A stretch of DNA of 12,431 nucleotides from assembly GCA_001817805.1 (NCBI GenBank), contig MHJB01000005.1:5666-18096 (forward strand), read 5' to 3'. Positions 6,688 to 12,431 of this stretch are shown here, one piece after another. Position 1 is the first letter of the stretch, and every line of letters begins with the position of its first letter. Below the pieces are notes generated by a model that ran no database searches, was not told the origin of the DNA, and saw only the letters and a list, made by a program, of their open reading frames with translations. This stretch comes from Candidatus Colwellbacteria bacterium RIFCSPLOWO2_12_FULL_43_11 (lineage in GTDB: Bacteria; Patescibacteriota; Minisyncoccia; UBA6257; Colwellbacteraceae). A program made the position numbers and the translations under genes.

Positions 6688-6759
6688 GCTTCCGTAGTTT
6701 AATGGATAGAACGTTGGCCTCCGAAGCCGGCGATGCAGGTTCGATTCCTGCCGGAAGCA
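6688..6759 (+). tRNA. tRNA-Arg (anticodon CCG)
   Basis: A complete 72-base cloverleaf: acceptor GCTTCCG pairs with CGGAAGC (6752-6758), D-arm GTTT/GAAC, anticodon stem TTGGC/GCCGG with loop CTCCGAA (anticodon CCG, reading CGG), a 4-base variable loop, and T-arm GCAGG-TTCGATT-CCTGC. The D-loop AATGGATA supplies the GG pair and A20, and C35 is present; both are arginine identity elements. The discriminator is A6759. The genome continues CAAAA, so CCA is not encoded and must be added by CCA transferase. It begins 3 bases after the permease stop, with no obvious promoter of its own, so co-transcription with the upstream genes and processing out is likely. Confidence 0.95.
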
Positions 6760-6775
6760 CAAAATTAGATACTAT

Positions 6776-6836
6776 GTAGTAGAGACTCGATTTCGTTTTA
6801 TACGACAGGCTTCATATTTAGTCGAATCTCTACTAC
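6776..6836 (+). repeat. Long imperfect inverted repeat between tRNA-Arg and the antiporter gene
   Basis: GTAGTAGAGA (6776-6785) is perfectly complementary to TCTCTACTAC (6827-6836). After one C-A mismatch the match continues with TCGA (6787-6790) against TCGA (6822-6825), plus about two weaker pairs. The roughly 30-base middle (6791-6821) has a small hairpin, TCGT (6793-6796) with ACGA (6802-6805). No T-run follows, so it does not look like an intrinsic terminator. The right arm ends one base before the TG of the extended -10 of the antiporter gene, so an operator or structured RNA is possible. Confidence 0.7.
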
Positions 6837-6837
6837 C

Positions 6838-6846
6838 TGGTATAAT
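6838..6846 (+). promoter_or_regulatory. Extended -10 promoter of the antiporter gene
   Basis: TGGTATAAT is a perfect extended -10 (TG at 6838-6839, TATAAT at 6841-6846). This class needs little or no -35, and none is clear. The ATG is 18 bases downstream, giving a leader of about 11 bases without a Shine-Dalgarno sequence. A weaker TAGATT (6854-6859) nearer the ATG could give a leaderless start. Confidence 0.55.
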
Positions 6847-6864
6847 ATTGAGATAGATTCTATT

Positions 6865-8550
6865 ATGCTTTTTACTGAAATTGTTATTGCGGTAATTTCC
6901 GCCGCCGTTATCGGAATCCTATTTCACCTTTTGCGTCAGCCATCCATCATCGGCTTTATAGTCGCTGGCTTGGTGATAAGCTCTCTCGGGTATCTCGCCC
7001 AAGGAAGCGCGGAAGTTATAAGCAGCTTGGCTTCAATCGGTGTAGCCTTCCTGCTCTTTATAGTTGGGCTAGAGATGAATATCCGTGAATTGAGGCATAT
7101 CGGCCGAGCCGCGCTCTTCGTGGGTTTCGGGCAGGTAGTCTTCACTTTTGCCCTAGGATTTTTCATCTGCACCCTTTTGGGATTCACCAATTTAGCTTCT
7201 TTTTATATATCTATAGCCTTAACATTTTCTTCGACCATAGTGGTGGTGAAACTTTTATCGGAGAAAAAAGATTTACGCAGCCTTTATGGCAGGATTGTTG
7301 TCGGCGCTTTATTAATCCAAGACTTAATAGCTATTTTAATCCTCCTCTCTTTAACCGGTTTTAGGGAAGGCGGAACAATTGCGAGTTTTGCCGTCACCCT
7401 AGCTAAGGGAGCTGTGTTCTTGGCCGCCATAGCAGTAGCCTCGAGATATTTACCCAGACTACTAGACTTGATTGGCAGGTCAAGAGAACTCCTTTTTCTT
7501 TTCAGTATTGCTTGGGCGCTGGGTATAGCCGCCTTGGCCGGTTCTCGATTCGTGGGCTTATCAATGGAGGTGGGCGGTTTTTTGGCTGGGTTAGCTCTTG
7601 CCGGGTCATCGGAAAATTTTCAGATTTCTTCAAAGCTGAGACCACTGAGAGACTTTTTTCTTATACTATTTTTTATCGGCTTGGGCACAAGCATGATGCA
7701 AGGAATTACCTTTAGCGCTCTCTGGCCTACTATTTGGCTTGCGCTTTTTGTGCTTGTAGGGAACCCCTTAATAATACTTATTATCATGGCGTTTATGGGT
7801 TACAGAGCGAGAACCTCTTTCCTTTCGGCTGTGGCTTTTGCCCAAATCTCCGAATTCAGTTTCGTAGTTATGGCTCTAGGAGGAAAATTGGGGCACGTCA
7901 GCAATGCAGAGATCTCCTTAGTGACTCTAGTGGGTATCGCCACCATCTTTATTTCTTCATACTTTATCTACTATGGAGATAAGCTCTACGAGCTTACTAA
8001 GCCTGTTGTTAAATTTTTTGAGAAGAAAGGCAGAAGAGTGGAAGAATCTCTGGAAGATTTAAATCTCTCCAATCACATAGTTTTGATAGGTGTTCACAGA
8101 ATGGGCCAAACAATTCTTAAGACCCTCGCCAAGTCTGACAGAGATTTTGTGGTGGTGGACTTTGACCCGGTTATGGTTAAATCGATGAAAGAGTATAACT
8201 TGCCGGTGTTTTATGGAGATATTACCGAAGAAGCGGTTCAGGATTTGGTTGGATTGGACGAAGCGAGAGTTATCGTCTCAACAGTGCCGGACTTTAAAGA
8301 TAATTTGGCTATTATCGAAGCGGTTCATAAGAAAAATTCTAAAGCTAAAATTATTCTTACCGCTGAGAGTGAGTTGGAAGCCAAGGAACTCTATCAAGAA
8401 GGAGCTGATTATGTTATTTTACCGCACTTCTTGGGCGGCAGAGAGCTTGTGAATATCATAGAGAGTGACCACGGCTTTGGCAGCTTAAAGAGGTTAAGAG
8501 ATCGCGACTTGGCTTCCATAAACAACTCTTCTTTCGGCGATTCGGATTAA
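6865..8550 (+). CDS. CPA2-family cation/proton antiporter with RCK domain (KefB/KefC-like)
   Basis: A 561-residue protein: a CPA2 Na+/H+-exchanger-type membrane domain (1-372, about 12 helices) followed by a cytoplasmic RCK/TrkA-N domain (about 403-522). Landmarks are LLRQPSIIGFIVAG (22-35), FIVGLEMNIREL (65-76), STIVVVKLLSEKK (123-135) and LIQDLIAI with Gln152-Asp153 (150-157), the ion-site pair of Kef-type K+/H+ antiporters. The RCK domain starts HIVLIGVHRMGQ (404-415), a nucleotide-binding loop like the GCHRMG seen in relatives, with VVDFDP (430-435) and YGDI (450-453) following. Likely role: K+ or Na+ efflux against protons, gated by a nucleotide. It lacks the TrkA-C domain. It has its own extended -10 promoter beside an inverted repeat, and its TAA overlaps the stop of the convergent glycosylase gene. 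Confidence 0.9.
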   Translation: MLFTEIVIAVISAAVIGILFHLLRQPSIIGFIVAGLVISSLGYLAQGSAEVISSLASIGVAFLLFIVGLEMNIRELRHIGRAALFVGFGQVVFTFALGFFICTLLGFTNLASFYISIALTFSSTIVVVKLLSEKKDLRSLYGRIVVGALLIQDLIAILILLSLTGFREGGTIASFAVTLAKGAVFLAAIAVASRYLPRLLDLIGRSRELLFLFSIAWALGIAALAGSRFVGLSMEVGGFLAGLALAGSSENFQISSKLRPLRDFFLILFFIGLGTSMMQGITFSALWPTIWLALFVLVGNPLIILIIMAFMGYRARTSFLSAVAFAQISEFSFVVMALGGKLGHVSNAEISLVTLVGIATIFISSYFIYYGDKLYELTKPVVKFFEKKGRRVEESLEDLNLSNHIVLIGVHRMGQTILKTLAKSDRDFVVVDFDPVMVKSMKEYNLPVFYGDITEEAVQDLVGLDEARVIVSTVPDFKDNLAIIEAVHKKNSKAKIILTAESELEAKELYQEGADYVILPHFLGGRELVNIIESDHGFGSLKRLRDRDLASINNSSFGDSD

Positions 8551-9209
8551 AATAATTCCGCCTGCTTTTTCGGATTGGGGGCAGGATCCGGCTTGGGTGT
8601 ATGTTCCGGCTTGCCGGATTTCCTGTCTCTCACAAACTCTTCGTACTTCTTTTTTACTACGGGAAGTTTGGCAAAACTGACTTTAAGAGCGTCCTTAACC
8701 GCCGTGGCACGCAAGGCAGCAGCCGGATGATACAGGGGCATAAGCAATCTATCTTTCCACCAAAAGATTTTTCCTTGAGCAAGAGATATTTTCGCATCCG
8801 GCAGAAAAAAATTCATAGAAAACCTTCCCAGTGGAGCAATAATTTTGGGATTGATTATTTCCAATTGTTTCATGAGATATGGCGAATAGGCGGCAATCTC
8901 TTCGGGCAAGGGGTCGCGATTTTCCGGGGGGCGGCGTTTTACAATATTAGTGATGTAAATATCCTCTCTTTTCCAGCCGAGTCCCAATATCATAGCGTCC
9001 AGGAGTTTCCCAGCTTGGCCGACGAAAGGCCTGCCTTGCATGTTCTCGTGATACCCCGGTGCTTCACCGATAAATAAGACGTCCGTATCGGGATTGCCTT
9101 CGCCGAAAACAAGATTTGATTCCAAGAGGGGTAAGCTTTTATCTTTCTCCATCTCATACTTCAAGTTATGAAGAGCATCTGTCTTTGGGCTATAATTAGC
9201 TTGTGGCAT
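8547..9209 (-). CDS. Family-4-like uracil-DNA glycosylase without Fe-S cysteines
   Basis: A 220-residue glycosylase that removes uracil from DNA, the first step of base excision repair. Motifs are LVFGEGNPDTDVLFIGEAPG (33-52) running into GRPFVGQAG (59-67), TNIVKRRPPENRDP (87-100), and LYHPAAALR (about 159-167). These are the family-4 (UDGa) signatures, but the protein contains no cysteine at all. The four Fe-S ligands of family 4 are replaced: the N-terminal CxxC region reads SLPLLES, VKCRPP reads VKRRPP, and the fourth lies in AAYSPYL. The C-terminal 30 residues are Pro/Lys-rich and end in QAELF, a sliding-clamp-binding motif. The ATG at 9207-9209 overlaps the start of the divergent gene by 7 bases. 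The stop overlaps the antiporter stop by 3 bases. Confidence 0.9.
   Translation of the reverse strand: MPQANYSPKTDALHNLKYEMEKDKSLPLLESNLVFGEGNPDTDVLFIGEAPGYHENMQGRPFVGQAGKLLDAMILGLGWKREDIYITNIVKRRPPENRDPLPEEIAAYSPYLMKQLEIINPKIIAPLGRFSMNFFLPDAKISLAQGKIFWWKDRLLMPLYHPAAALRATAVKDALKVSFAKLPVVKKKYEEFVRDRKSGKPEHTPKPDPAPNPKKQAELF
9191..9196 (+). promoter_or_regulatory. -10 box of the membrane-protein/Clp-like/polX operon
   Basis: A perfect TATAAT ends 6 bases before the GTG at 9203 and lies inside codons 5-7 of the opposite-strand glycosylase gene. No good -35 (ATGAAG at 9168-9173 is weak) and no ribosome-binding site are seen. The spacing is the same as at the 68-residue CxxC gene and suggests a leaderless GTG start. 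Confidence 0.5.
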
Positions 9210-9577
9210 ATATACCTATTTATCTTACTATAAAATTCTTTAATCGACTTCAAGAATTCCTGAAACATTGGTATGTCGGAGGATTCAGGATAGGCAGCCA
9301 CCTTACCATATCTGTATTAGAGCGGCTTGATAGGCGTCTGGCTTTTCGCGTAACGCTCAAGTATTTTTTCCAGCCGCTATTTCAAGACAGGAGTGTCATA
9401 GGCTATATATTCGGTTTCTTGTTTAGAAGCGGTAGGCTTATCATCGCCCTTGCCCTCTACCTCTTAGTAGTAATTTTCGCCTTAAGCCTATATGCAATTT
9501 GGGCAGCCACTTTGCCGTTTCTCGTATATCAAACAGCGGCAGCTTACAACTTGGTTCCACCACTAATATGGCGTTAA
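9203..9577 (+). CDS. Small membrane protein encoded just before the ClpC-like ATPase
   Basis: A 124-residue protein I cannot assign to a named family. The first 75 residues are basic and aromatic (KFFNRLQEFLKHWYVGGF at 11-28, VLERLDRRLAFRVTLKYFFQPLFQDRS at about 38-64, shown here by positions and composition rather than a known motif). Residues 77-115 are strongly hydrophobic and can form one long or two short membrane helices. GTG at 9203 is the only start before a stop at 9197-9199; no ATG is available, and the TATAAT 6 bases upstream supports it. It overlaps the ATPase ATG by 10 bases, so the two are coupled, and both have membrane segments near their N-termini or C-termini. I infer that they form a membrane complex. 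I recall similar pairs in other Parcubacteria-type genomes, but no function is known to me. Confidence 0.75.
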   Translation: MAYIPIYLTIKFFNRLQEFLKHWYVGGFRIGSHLTISVLERLDRRLAFRVTLKYFFQPLFQDRSVIGYIFGFLFRSGRLIIALALYLLVVIFALSLYAIWAATLPFLVYQTAAAYNLVPPLIWR

Positions 9578-12096
9578 AGAGAGAAATATATTTTAAAGAG
9601 CCGCTCTTGGAGATGCCAGTGGTTTATCGCAAGACGGTTAGTTTTATAACCGCTATTTGGAACGTCTTACTTGTGGCGGGCTCCATTATTTTTATTTTAT
9701 CGGGCACAGATAAACTTACTTGGGCAGGATATTTAATAGCGCTCTATCTGGGGCACAGAATTACCCACTTTAACAGTTCCTCGGAAAAACTTGACCATCC
9801 GATGGCCAATGAAAAAATTAACGCAGCCGATTATTTAAGTCGACAGGCGAGAAGCGCTTTAGTGCAAGCTGCCAATAAGGCTAATCTTTTCGGCGGTAGC
9901 TTTCTTTTATACTTAGCCAAGGAGCTTATTGACAAGAAAGAGGCTAGAGAAGCATTCATCAGATTGGATGTGGACTACGACCAGTTTAAAGCGAAGCTTG
10001 AAGAGCACTTAAATGCGAGTATGTCCCAAATCAAAGAAGATTATAAGGCTATTAATTTATCTATAGAAACTTTGTCGGTTGGAGCCATTGAAATGAGCCT
10101 GGCCAATCATAATCAAGAAATAAGAGCGGCTGACTTACTGGCTGCCTTGGCAGGACTTAAAGAGAGCCAGGATACGAGTAAGCTCTTTGGCCTTTTTGAA
10201 ATTAGTTCGGATGATTTAGAGAGAGCTTTAATATTCGGTCGTTTCAGCCGTAATTTATGGGCACGCAAGTTGCCGACGGGCTTAGGAGGATTTGTAAGCC
10301 AACCTTATAAGTTAAGGCATAGGATTATGAACCGGGCTTGGACCGCAAGGCCTACCCCAAATTTAGATAGATTTAGCGTTGACTTTACGGATATGGCGAG
10401 AGCCGGGGCTACGGGTTTACTGGTAGGGCACGAAACCGAGTATCAAAGGATGATTGATACGCTTTCCCGCCCGAACAAACCCAACGCCTTGATTATCGGG
10501 GAAGCCGGTGCAGGCAAAGAAGCCATTGTTGGTCACTTGGCTTACGAAATAATAAGAGACAGGGTGCCGCCACCGCTCTTTGATAAAAGGTTGGTGGCAA
10601 TTGATTTGAATTCTCTTTTGGCCGGGGCCGATTCGGCTGAACAAGAGCTCAGAATTAAAAATATATTTGAGGAAATTAATCAGGCCGGGAACATCATTCT
10701 TTATTTGCCGGATATCCACAATCTTTCTCGAACCGCAGGCCGCTACGAACTTAACATCGTAAACGTCATAATACCCTTAATACTTTCCAATGACTTCCCG
10801 ACAGTAGGTTCTACGTATCCCAAAGATTTCAAACAGTTCATTGATAATCAAGGTTCTTTCGCCGACGCCTTCCAGTTTATTGATGTTAACGAAATCTCCG
10901 TCTCTGATGCCGAAAGAGTTTTGACTTACGATAGTTTGATTCTTGAGGGCCGGTATAAAATCAAAATAACTTACTCAGCCATTAAAAAATCCGTAGAAAT
11001 CGCGCATAAATATTTTCATCAGAAACTTTTGCCCTCTTCGGCTGACGACCTTTTAAAAGAGGCGCTTGCGGAGGCGACCGGTCGCTCGGCAGAGGTTCTC
11101 ACCGCCGACGACATAATAGCGGTAGCCGAAAAAAGAGTTAACGTGCCACTTCGCGATGCCGGAGAAAAAGAAAGAGAGAAGCTCCTAAACTTAGAAGTGT
11201 TGATTCATGAAAAGTTGATAGACCAAGAGGCTGCGGTTTCCGCCGTCTCAAAAATACTGAGGGAATACAGAAGCGGCCTCTCCGCGAATAAAGGCCCCAT
11301 AGGCAGTTTTCTTTTTGTGGGTCCGACCGGTGTCGGGAAAACAGAATTATCCAAAATTTTAGCGAAGATTCAGTTTGGTTCCGAGGCGGCTATGGTCAGG
11401 TTTGATATGTCCGAGTACCAGGATAAATCAAGCTTTTCCAGACTTATCGGATCTCCCGACGGCGAGATGTCCGGGGCTTTGACGGAGGCGATTTTAAGGA
11501 AGCCTTTCGCCTTGGTGCTTCTGGATGAGTTTGAAAAGGCATATCCCGATGTGCTGAACCTTTTTCTTCAGGTATTTGAGGATGGCCGTTTAACGGACAA
11601 CTTAGGGAGAGTGGTGGACTTTAAAAACACGATTATTATTGCCACCTCTAACGCCGAGTCGGAATTTATTAAAGAAGCGATGGATAAGGGGCAAAAAATG
11701 GAGGCCATAACCGAAGAACTTAAAAAGAGATTAGTCCGCACTTTTCACCCGGAGCTGTTGAATCGTCTGCAGATTATAGTTTTCAAAAGCCTTAGCATGG
11801 ACGACTTACACGCGGTGGCTAAACTTCTCTTTAAAGAGGTGGAAGTTTCTTTAAACAATCAAGGTATAAAATTTCAGATTACGGACGAGGCCATAGGGAA
11901 AATTGCCGAGATAGGCTATTCGCCGGCATTCGGCGCCAGGCCGCTAAAAAGCGTTATCGCCGATAAAATAAAATCTCCACTCTCCGAAATGATTCTAAGG
12001 TCCGAAGTGCAGAAAGGAGGAGGGATTAAGGTTACTTTGGAAGATAACGAGCTTAATATTTCCATAGAGAAAAGTGAAGAATCACGAAGTAGCTAA
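9568..12096 (+). CDS. Membrane-anchored ClpC-like AAA+ ATPase with degenerate first ATPase domain
   Basis: An 842-residue Clp/Hsp100-type protein. Two hydrophobic stretches (about 26-45 and 51-64) anchor the N-terminus. Residues 84-230 are helical and resemble a Clp N-domain. AAA1 (about 280-450) is degenerate: GEAGAGKE (311-318) has Glu where Walker A needs Thr/Ser. Walker B reads ILYLPDIH (377-384) instead of ILFIDEIH. The pore loop is GADSAEQEL (353-361), and the ERRF arginine finger has become ADAF. AAA2 (about 545-735) keeps GPTGVGKT (585-592), LLDEFEKA (651-658), Asn695, Arg733 and GARPL (789-793). Its pore loop, however, is SPDGEMSGALTE (629-640) without GYVG, and no VGF-type ClpP-binding loop is seen. 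ATG 9568 is preferred to an upstream TTG at 9499 because it starts the homologous sequence and overlaps the previous stop by 10 bases. Remodelling of membrane-associated proteins is inferred. Confidence 0.88.
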   Translation: MALKREIYFKEPLLEMPVVYRKTVSFITAIWNVLLVAGSIIFILSGTDKLTWAGYLIALYLGHRITHFNSSSEKLDHPMANEKINAADYLSRQARSALVQAANKANLFGGSFLLYLAKELIDKKEAREAFIRLDVDYDQFKAKLEEHLNASMSQIKEDYKAINLSIETLSVGAIEMSLANHNQEIRAADLLAALAGLKESQDTSKLFGLFEISSDDLERALIFGRFSRNLWARKLPTGLGGFVSQPYKLRHRIMNRAWTARPTPNLDRFSVDFTDMARAGATGLLVGHETEYQRMIDTLSRPNKPNALIIGEAGAGKEAIVGHLAYEIIRDRVPPPLFDKRLVAIDLNSLLAGADSAEQELRIKNIFEEINQAGNIILYLPDIHNLSRTAGRYELNIVNVIIPLILSNDFPTVGSTYPKDFKQFIDNQGSFADAFQFIDVNEISVSDAERVLTYDSLILEGRYKIKITYSAIKKSVEIAHKYFHQKLLPSSADDLLKEALAEATGRSAEVLTADDIIAVAEKRVNVPLRDAGEKEREKLLNLEVLIHEKLIDQEAAVSAVSKILREYRSGLSANKGPIGSFLFVGPTGVGKTELSKILAKIQFGSEAAMVRFDMSEYQDKSSFSRLIGSPDGEMSGALTEAILRKPFALVLLDEFEKAYPDVLNLFLQVFEDGRLTDNLGRVVDFKNTIIIATSNAESEFIKEAMDKGQKMEAITEELKKRLVRTFHPELLNRLQIIVFKSLSMDDLHAVAKLLFKEVEVSLNNQGIKFQITDEAIGKIAEIGYSPAFGARPLKSVIADKIKSPLSEMILRSEVQKGGGIKVTLEDNELNISIEKSEESRSS

Positions 12097-12431
12097 AATA
12101 CTGACGGAGATAGGGGAGTACTTGGATATGCAGGGAGTGCCTTTTAAGCCGCGCGCCTATGAAAAGGTTGCCGAGGTTATTGATAATCTGGAAGAAGACA
12201 TTGAGGGTATTTACGAGAGTGGCGGAATTAGAAGTTTAGGCGAAATACCTGGGGTGGGGGTTTCTATCGCGGAGAAGATAGAAGAGTTTTTGAAGACCGG
12301 CAAGATTAAATATCACGAAGAGCTTAAAAAAAAGACACCAGTCGACTTAGCCACTTTAACGCAAGTTGAGGGGTTGGGCCCCAAAAACATAAAGCGTCTG
12401 TATGAGAAGTTAAAGGTAAAATCTTTGGACG
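12074..12431 (+). CDS. polX: DNA polymerase X (PolX), N-terminal part, cut by the window edge
   Basis: An open frame of 119 codons runs to the edge from GTG 12074, overlapping the ATPase stop by 23 bases. It begins VKNHEVAKILTEIGEYLDMQ and continues with FKPRAYEKVAEVIDNLEEDI, a GIRSLGEIPGVGVSIAEKI helix-hairpin-helix, the TGKIKYHEELKKKTP linker and a second hairpin, VEGLGPKNIKRLYEKL. This is the N-terminal 8-kDa and DNA-binding region of bacterial PolX, a repair polymerase that fills short gaps and often carries a C-terminal PHP exonuclease; that part lies outside the window. With the glycosylase next door it suggests base excision repair. The position as third gene of the operon suggests co-expression with the Clp-like ATPase. 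Confidence 0.88.
   Translation, partial: MKNHEVAKILTEIGEYLDMQGVPFKPRAYEKVAEVIDNLEEDIEGIYESGGIRSLGEIPGVGVSIAEKIEEFLKTGKIKYHEELKKKTPVDLATLTQVEGLGPKNIKRLYEKLKVKSLD

Noticed and set aside
6776..6836. CRISPR repeat pair or mobile-element ends
   Set aside because: There is only one pair of inverted arms, no direct repeats with spacers, no cas or transposase gene and no target duplication visible.
6776..6840. Intrinsic terminator after tRNA-Arg
   Set aside because: The inverted repeat is long with a large loop and no T-run follows it; a promoter box comes right after the second arm.
7512..8452. Three further plus-strand open frames inside the antiporter gene
   Set aside because: They are alternative frames of the antiporter, whose own frame carries continuous membrane and RCK motifs.
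8601..9077. A 158-codon open frame on the plus strand
   Set aside because: It lies wholly antisense to the clearly recognised uracil-DNA glycosylase gene, and its translation shows no family motif.
9499..9567. A 23-codon upstream extension of the ClpC-like ATPase from a TTG
   Set aside because: The stretch is inside the coding part of the previous gene and reads as low-complexity sequence; ATG 9568 begins the membrane-anchor region naturally and overlaps the previous stop.
10417..10719. A 100-codon open frame on the minus strand
   Set aside because: It is antisense to the ClpC-like gene, which has strong motifs on both sides, and has no start signals or recognisable motif.

Overview
The window looks like chromosome from a Candidate Phyla Radiation (Patescibacteria, probably Parcubacteria-type) bacterium. 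This is inferred from protein character, not from a marker gene. The signs are a compact Mur ligase without its usual N-terminal domain, a small CxxC helical protein and a short EF-Tu-domain-2-like protein of kinds I associate with this group, a cysteine-free family-4-like uracil-DNA glycosylase, and a membrane-anchored degenerate ClpC-like ATPase. Genes are packed tightly, with no gene-free stretch over about 105 bases. No CRISPR array, insertion sequence, phage gene or rRNA is visible.

Layout. Positions 1-1283 (minus strand) hold a DksA/TraR-type zinc-finger regulator followed by comM/yifB, whose frame is cut by a TAA at 220-222 and runs off the left edge. A 58-base divergent spacer (1284-1341) carries back-to-back promoters. 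Positions 1342-6759 (plus) hold ruvA, a MurE-like ligase (whose frame also carries an early TAA, at 3051-3053), a 68-residue CxxC protein, a beta-CASP metallo-hydrolase, a LOG/SLOG Rossmann protein, an EF-Tu-domain-2-like protein, an aromatic-amino-acid-type permease and tRNA-Arg(CCG). Next comes the longest spacer (6760-6864), with a long inverted repeat and an extended -10 promoter, then a CPA2-type cation/proton antiporter with an RCK domain (6865-8550). It converges on a family-4-like uracil-DNA glycosylase (8547-9209, minus). Diverging from that gene is an operon (9203 to the right edge) of a membrane protein, the ClpC-like ATPase and the start of DNA polymerase X.

How it fits together. 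ComM, RuvA, the glycosylase and PolX belong to DNA recombination and repair; the glycosylase and PolX sit on either side of a shared start region and could feed one base-excision route. The Mur ligase belongs to the cell wall. The permease and antiporter are nutrient and ion membrane functions. The most unusual item is the membrane protein plus ClpC-like pair: the ATPase has lost nearly every catalytic residue of its first AAA domain and the tyrosine pore loop of its second, so it is unlikely to be a standard ClpP-coupled unfoldase.

Expression signals are distinctive. Most transcription-unit first genes have a TATAAT-like box only 4-9 bases before the start codon and no Shine-Dalgarno sequence, which suggests leaderless mRNAs. 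The internal gene comM has a clear GAGGAG ribosome-binding site. Intact genes stop with TAA or TAG only; I saw no TGA stop.
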